A DNA stretch of 33,483 nucleotides, taken from positions 1-33,483 of the forward strand of contig CAZVFX010000078.1 in assembly GCA_964626565.1 (NCBI GenBank), given 5' to 3'. The notes below the pieces were generated by a model that searched no databases, was not told where the DNA came from, and saw only the letters and a list, made by a program, of their open reading frames with translations. The position numbers and the translations under genes are program-made. Shown in pieces: positions 29,514-33,483 of this stretch (its first letter is position 1; each line of letters opens with the position of its first letter). This DNA comes from CAZVFX01 sp964626565. GTDB taxonomy: Bacteria > Myxococcota_A > UBA9042 > CAIXZC01.

Positions 29514-32500
29514 ATGACTTTCAGATTTTCTGCCTGCCTTCTCTCCGTCGCTCTGCTGTGCGCCTGCTCAACGTCGGCCGAAAACATCGGCTTGGACCTG
29601 GCCCCTGGAGTCGAGGACACGAGCGACGCTGCCTCGGTCCCGGACCTGGCCCCAGATGTGGCCGGACCCGACCTCACCCAACCGGACACAACCCTGCCGG
29701 ACTTCCAGATCGAGCCCGACCTGACGGTCGACACGGCCCCCGAAATCCCCACCCCCCAGTGCGACCCGGGGGAAGGGTGCTTCCTGGACAAATGCGAGGA
29801 GAATTCCCAATGCGAGTCGGGATGGTGCGTGGAGCACATGGGGGAAGGTGTGTGTTCGAGCCTATGCGAAGACGAGTGCCCTTCCGGATGGAGCTGCAAG
29901 CAGGTGGGCGCGGGCGGGCCCGACGTAATCTACATCTGCGTCTCCGACTTCAGCAACCTGTGCAAACCCTGCACCACCACTGAGGGGTGCAAGGCGGTCG
30001 GTGGGGCCGAGGACGTCTGCATCGACTACGGGGCGGAAGGCAGCTTCTGCGGGGGTGCGTGTGACGCGGGTACGGGGGCGGGAGAAGAATGCCCCTGGGG
30101 GTTCTCCTGCGCAGACGTACTGACAGTCGAAGGTGTCGAACTGTCCCAGTGCATTGCAGATGCGGGGGTCTGTCCCTGTACCGGCAAATCCATTGACCTG
30201 GCACTCACTACTCCTTGCCAGATCTCCAATGAATTCGGGTCGTGCGACGGCAAACGAGTCTGCACCGAAGGCGGCCTTTCTCACTGCGACGCGCTGGTGC
30301 CTGAAAGCGAAACGTGCAACGGCATTGACGACAACTGTGACGGCGACGTGGACGAGCCCGACGAGGTCGCCGGCGACTACATCAACCTGTGCTTCGACGA
30401 CAACGACTGCTCCCAGGACCTGTGCAACGGTGAGGCGGGGTGTGAGTACCTGCCCCTGGACGGCGACGAGTGCAAGGACGGCGACCCGTGCACTGCCGCG
30501 GACCTGTGCGTGCAGGGCGTGTGTGTGGGAGACCCGGTGGTGTGTGAAGACGGCAACCCCTGCACCGACGATGTGTGCACGGAAAACGGCGGCTGCGACC
30601 ACCTCCCCAACCAGGAAGACTGCGACGACGGCGACCCGTGCACCCTCGGGGACGCGTGCAAAAACAGCGTGTGCTCAGGCGTCCAGGTGCCCTGCGACTG
30701 CCAGGCTGACGCAGATTGCGCCGACCTGGAAGACGACGACGCGTGCAACGGTAGCCTGGTGTGCGACCTGTCCGCCCTTCCCTACCAGTGTGCAGTGGAC
30801 CCCGATAGCGTGATTGTCTGCCCGCCGCCCCTGGGCGTCGACGCGTTCTGCCTGACACCCCAGTGCGACCCCGCCACCGGCGGCTGCTCCATGGCTCCCG
30901 ACAACGAAGGGTTATTGTGCGACAACGGCGACGCATGCACCGCAAACGACAAGTGCGCAGGCGGCGCCTGCTCAGCCGGATCCGGCGTCAATTGCAACGA
31001 CGGCAACGTCTGCACCGACGACTCCTGCGACCCTAACTCGGGGTGCCAGTACGACGCCAACTCCATGGCCTGCAGCGACGGGAATGTGTGCACCACCGAA
31101 GACACTTGTGCCGGGGGAGCGTGCGTCGGCGGGCAGGGCCTCATCTGTGACGACGACAACGCCTGCAACGGAATCGAAACATGCGACTCGGACGCCGGCT
31201 GCCTCGCCGGAGAGCCGCTGGCTTGCGACGACGGCGACGTGTGCAACGGGCAGGAAACCTGCGCTCCGGGTCAGGGTTGCCAGTCGGGAACACCGCTGAA
31301 TTGTGACGACAACAACCCTTGCACTCTCGACCAGTGCAACCCGCAGACCGGCTGCCAGAATGTGGCTCAGCCCGGCAACTGTGACGACGGCAACGCGTGT
31401 ACAACGGGGGACCACTGCGTGGACGGCGATTGCGTCTACGAAGAGCTCGAAGAATGCGACGACGAGAACCTGTGCACCGACGACTACTGCGACCCGGCTG
31501 TGGGGTGCATCACAACCCTCAACGATGCCCCCTGCGACGACGGCAATGCGTGCACCACCGGTGACCAGTGCCAGCTCGGTGGCTGTGCGGGCGGCGATGA
31601 GATCGTTTGTGACGACGGCAACATCTGCACCGACGATTCCTGTGACCCGCTGGCCGGATGCCAGTTCGCACCCAACAACGACGAGTGCGACGACGACAAT
31701 GAATGCACAGCCAACGACAAATGCAAAGCCGGCTGGTGCGCCCCCGGCGAACAGCAAGAGTGCGACGACGGTAACGTGTGCACCGACGATAGCTGCGACC
31801 CCGTCCTCGGCTGTGTTTTCCAAACCAACGCGGTACCCTGTGACGACGGCAATACGTGTACCACCGGGGACCATTGCGAACTGGGTTCGTGTGTTTCTTC
31901 CGACAGCCTGACCTGCAATGACGGCAACATCTGCACTGACGATTCGTGTGACCCCGATGCCGGCTGCCAGTTTGACGCCAACAACGCACCGTGCGACGAC
32001 GGCAACCCCTGCACCACCGGCGACAGTTGCCAGGCGGCCTGGTGCTCACCCGGCCAGCCCATGACTTGCGACGACGGCAATTCGTGTACCGAGGAATCGT
32101 GTAATCCGGCCACCGGCTGTGTATTCGACGACCTGCCTGACGGGGCTCCGTGTCTGGATGGAGGGGTGGAAAAAGTGTGCGTCGACGGCCAGTGCGTGTG
32201 CAACCCGGACTGCGTCGGCAAGGAGTGCGGCCCCGACGGGTGTGGCGGCCTTTGTGGCACCTGTGACGACGACGACCTGTGCACCTTGAACGAGGAGTGC
32301 GTGGCGGGGTCGTGCGTAAAGGATGCGAAGACGTGTGACGACGGCGAACTGTGCACCGACGATTCGTGTAACCCGGCCACTGGCTGCGTGTTCCAGCACA
32401 ACGCCGCCCCTTGCGACGATCAAAACCCGTGCACCATCAACGACGCCTGCTCCGCAGGGGCCTGCTCGGGCGACCCGGTGCCGAACCTTGCGCCGTGGCA

Positions 32501-33410
32501 GTTCTCAAACGCCGGCGCCGGCGGACGGTACGGCCCCTCCCAGGGCAACGCGGACACGGCCTATGCCGGCACAACCCTGGCCAACAGCGTGACCGTGAGC
32601 GGGGGCATCCAATCGTGGCAGGTTCCCTCCACCGGCACCTACACCATCGAGGCCGCGGGCGCGAAGGGCGGCGACGGCCCCGGCGACGGCGGTCACCCGG
32701 GAACCGCACCCGGCAAGGGGGCAAAGATCTCGGGCGAGTTCGAACTCCAGGCCGGAACGACGCTGAAGATCGTAGTTGGCCAGATGGGCTCGCTGTCCAA
32801 GCAGGGCGGCTGGCAAAGTGCGGGCTGCAGCGGCGGAGGCGGAGGTTCCTACGTCTACTCCGATGCAATGTCGGAGACGCCCCTGTTGGCTGCGGCAGGC
32901 GGCGGCGGTCAGGCCGAAGACGGTGCGGGCGGCCACGGGTCGGCCAATACGTCGACGACGTCGGCGACCGCGGGCAGCGGCGCCTCCGGATCAGGCGGCA
33001 ACAGCGGCAACGGCGGCGACCACGGACCGACGCCGTGCAACTACTCTCCCGGCGCGGGCGGCGCAGGATGGAAGAGCAACGGCACCACCGCACCCACTAT
33101 CCGCAATACCGGCGGCAAAGGGGGCGAGGCGCCGCGCAACGGTGCGGAAGGCGGCTACGGATATCATCCCAACTATGGAGCTGAGCACTGCTCCGGCGGG
33201 TTCGGCGGCGGTGGCGGCGGCTCCGACAACACCGGGGCCGGCGGTGGCGGCGGCGGGTACAACGGCGGCGGCGGCGGCCGCAACTACTGCGGCAGCAGTT
33301 GGGGTGCGGGCGGCGGCGGCGGGTCCTACAACAGCGGCGCAGACCAGTCCGGCCAGACCGGCGCCAACGACAATCACGGCTATGTAACCATCACCTACGC
33401 TTGCAACTAG
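29514..33410 (+). CDS. Giant Cys-rich lipoprotein with C-terminal ALK/LTK-like glycine-rich domain
   Basis: 1298 residues from ATG 29514 (GGAGG five bases upstream). Signal MTFRFSACLLSVALLCAC (Cys18), Asp/Pro-rich tether to about residue 80, then a disulfide-rich module ending in the MopE-type motif CNGIDDNCDGDVDE (about 267-280). From about 317 to 981 come 22 units with the core C-D-D-G-N-x-C-T-x-D-x-C, alternating two spacer types. One GKECGPDGCGGLCGTC unit near residue 905 is the repeat of the 22847-24448 protein. The last ~310 residues (SGGIQSWQVPSTGTYTIEA, LKIVVGQMG, GGGGGSYVYSD, LLAAAGGGGQ, then Gly runs and a final GYVTITYACN strand) match the glycine-rich domain of the ALK/LTK family (Pfam ALK_LTK_GRD type). 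Probably a long surface fibre with a ligand-binding tip (inference). Confidence 0.88.
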   Translation: MTFRFSACLLSVALLCACSTSAENIGLDLAPGVEDTSDAASVPDLAPDVAGPDLTQPDTTLPDFQIEPDLTVDTAPEIPTPQCDPGEGCFLDKCEENSQCESGWCVEHMGEGVCSSLCEDECPSGWSCKQVGAGGPDVIYICVSDFSNLCKPCTTTEGCKAVGGAEDVCIDYGAEGSFCGGACDAGTGAGEECPWGFSCADVLTVEGVELSQCIADAGVCPCTGKSIDLALTTPCQISNEFGSCDGKRVCTEGGLSHCDALVPESETCNGIDDNCDGDVDEPDEVAGDYINLCFDDNDCSQDLCNGEAGCEYLPLDGDECKDGDPCTAADLCVQGVCVGDPVVCEDGNPCTDDVCTENGGCDHLPNQEDCDDGDPCTLGDACKNSVCSGVQVPCDCQADADCADLEDDDACNGSLVCDLSALPYQCAVDPDSVIVCPPPLGVDAFCLTPQCDPATGGCSMAPDNEGLLCDNGDACTANDKCAGGACSAGSGVNCNDGNVCTDDSCDPNSGCQYDANSMACSDGNVCTTEDTCAGGACVGGQGLICDDDNACNGIETCDSDAGCLAGEPLACDDGDVCNGQETCAPGQGCQSGTPLNCDDNNPCTLDQCNPQTGCQNVAQPGNCDDGNACTTGDHCVDGDCVYEELEECDDENLCTDDYCDPAVGCITTLNDAPCDDGNACTTGDQCQLGGCAGGDEIVCDDGNICTDDSCDPLAGCQFAPNNDECDDDNECTANDKCKAGWCAPGEQQECDDGNVCTDDSCDPVLGCVFQTNAVPCDDGNTCTTGDHCELGSCVSSDSLTCNDGNICTDDSCDPDAGCQFDANNAPCDDGNPCTTGDSCQAAWCSPGQPMTCDDGNSCTEESCNPATGCVFDDLPDGAPCLDGGVEKVCVDGQCVCNPDCVGKECGPDGCGGLCGTCDDDDLCTLNEECVAGSCVKDAKTCDDGELCTDDSCNPATGCVFQHNAAPCDDQNPCTINDACSAGACSGDPVPNLAPWQFSNAGAGGRYGPSQGNADTAYAGTTLANSVTVSGGIQSWQVPSTGTYTIEAAGAKGGDGPGDGGHPGTAPGKGAKISGEFELQAGTTLKIVVGQMGSLSKQGGWQSAGCSGGGGGSYVYSDAMSETPLLAAAGGGGQAEDGAGGHGSANTSTTSATAGSGASGSGGNSGNGGDHGPTPCNYSPGAGGAGWKSNGTTAPTIRNTGGKGGEAPRNGAEGGYGYHPNYGAEHCSGGFGGGGGGSDNTGAGGGGGGYNGGGGGRNYCGSSWGAGGGGGSYNSGADQSGQTGANDNHGYVTITYACN
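30466..32460. repeat. Tandem CDDGN repeats (22 units) in the giant lipoprotein
   Basis: Two alternating unit types, C-D-D-G-N-x-C-T-D-D-S-C-[DN]-P-x2-G-C and C-D-D-G-N-x-C-T-T-G-D-x-C, repeat for about 2 kb with conserved codons around TGCGACGACGGCAAC. Asp/Asn-rich loops between Cys resemble calcium-binding loops of thrombospondin type-3 repeats. Copy number should be prone to recombination. Confidence 0.85.
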
Positions 33411-33417
33411 TCCTCAA

Positions 33418-33448
33418 TCAAGCGCAAACCAAGGCGCTCTTTGCTTGA
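33418..33448. terminator. Weak stem-loop after the giant lipoprotein gene
   Basis: Inverted repeat TCAAGC/GCTTGA seven bases after the stop codon, extended by AAA/TTT after a two-base bulge. No T-run follows, so intrinsic termination is doubtful. Confidence 0.3.
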
Positions 33449-33473
33449 AGTAACCCGAAAAGCCCGATATTAT
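33445..33473 (+). promoter_or_regulatory. Strong sigma70-type promoter at the right edge
   Basis: TTGAAG (four of six), 17-base spacer, TATTAT (five of six). It reads out of the window and should serve a gene to the right. Confidence 0.55.
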
Positions 33474-33483
33474 TAGGTTTGCA

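Noticed and set aside
30972..32401. Long minus-strand frames opposite the CDDGN array
   Set aside because: Periodic antisense of the repeats (Val-Val-Ala and Ser-Ser-Pro rich), without start signals.

Overview
The window looks like chromosomal DNA of a high-GC Gram-negative bacterium of the former Deltaproteobacteria, most probably Myxococcota or a sister phylum such as Bradymonadota. The pointers are an AgmX/PglI-type TonB-like C-terminal domain, MopE-type metal-binding motifs, many disulfide-rich lipoprotein repeats, an HRDVSP-type Ser/Thr kinase, and FadL-like outer-membrane and zinc-ribbon membrane proteins. This is family recognition by eye, without a database search. Layout: (1) 1-3590, + strand: 3' part of an AgmX/PglI-like envelope protein with Glu-Pro and Lys repeats, dapF, and an unknown gene. 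(2) 3600-6306, - strand: a lipoprotein with two beta domains, a PLD-family lipoprotein, and ribosomal protein L3 (rplC) with no other S10-operon gene beside it. (3) 6434-8085, +: a lipoprotein with a degenerate NlpC/P60-like domain and a zinc-ribbon membrane protein. (4) 8096-10792, -: a lipoprotein with a cysteine-hydrolase-like domain, coupled to a FadL-like outer-membrane protein. (5) 10888-14889: acyl-CoA dehydrogenase, elbB, holA and a MaoC-like hydratase. (6) 14918-19538, -: three-gene run of an L,D-transpeptidase-like lipoprotein, a YkgJ-type Cys-cluster protein and an 846-residue Cys-rich/beta-helix/poly-Gly lipoprotein. (7) 19650-24448, +: an esterase-like lipoprotein, an unknown Cys-cluster protein and a nine-repeat Cys-rich lipoprotein that sits between two different palindromic elements. 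(8) 24758-27482, -: CstA-type transporter overlapping a membrane-anchored Ser/Thr kinase. (9) 27624-33410: a 151-residue His-rich protein, a SUMF1-fold lipoprotein and a 1298-residue Cys-rich lipoprotein that ends in an ALK/LTK-like glycine-rich domain. The right edge carries a good sigma70-like promoter for a gene outside the window. The dominant theme is the cell envelope: about ten of some 22 genes encode predicted lipoproteins, none with Asp after the lipid Cys, and several with an Asp-rich tether followed by disulfide-rich or glycine-rich modules. Two of the large ones share the same ~200-residue N-terminal module but have different C-terminal halves, so the region looks like a set of modular surface proteins. 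Core genes (dapF, rplC, holA, elbB) are interspersed among them. No tRNA, rRNA, CRISPR array, prophage or transposase gene was recognised.
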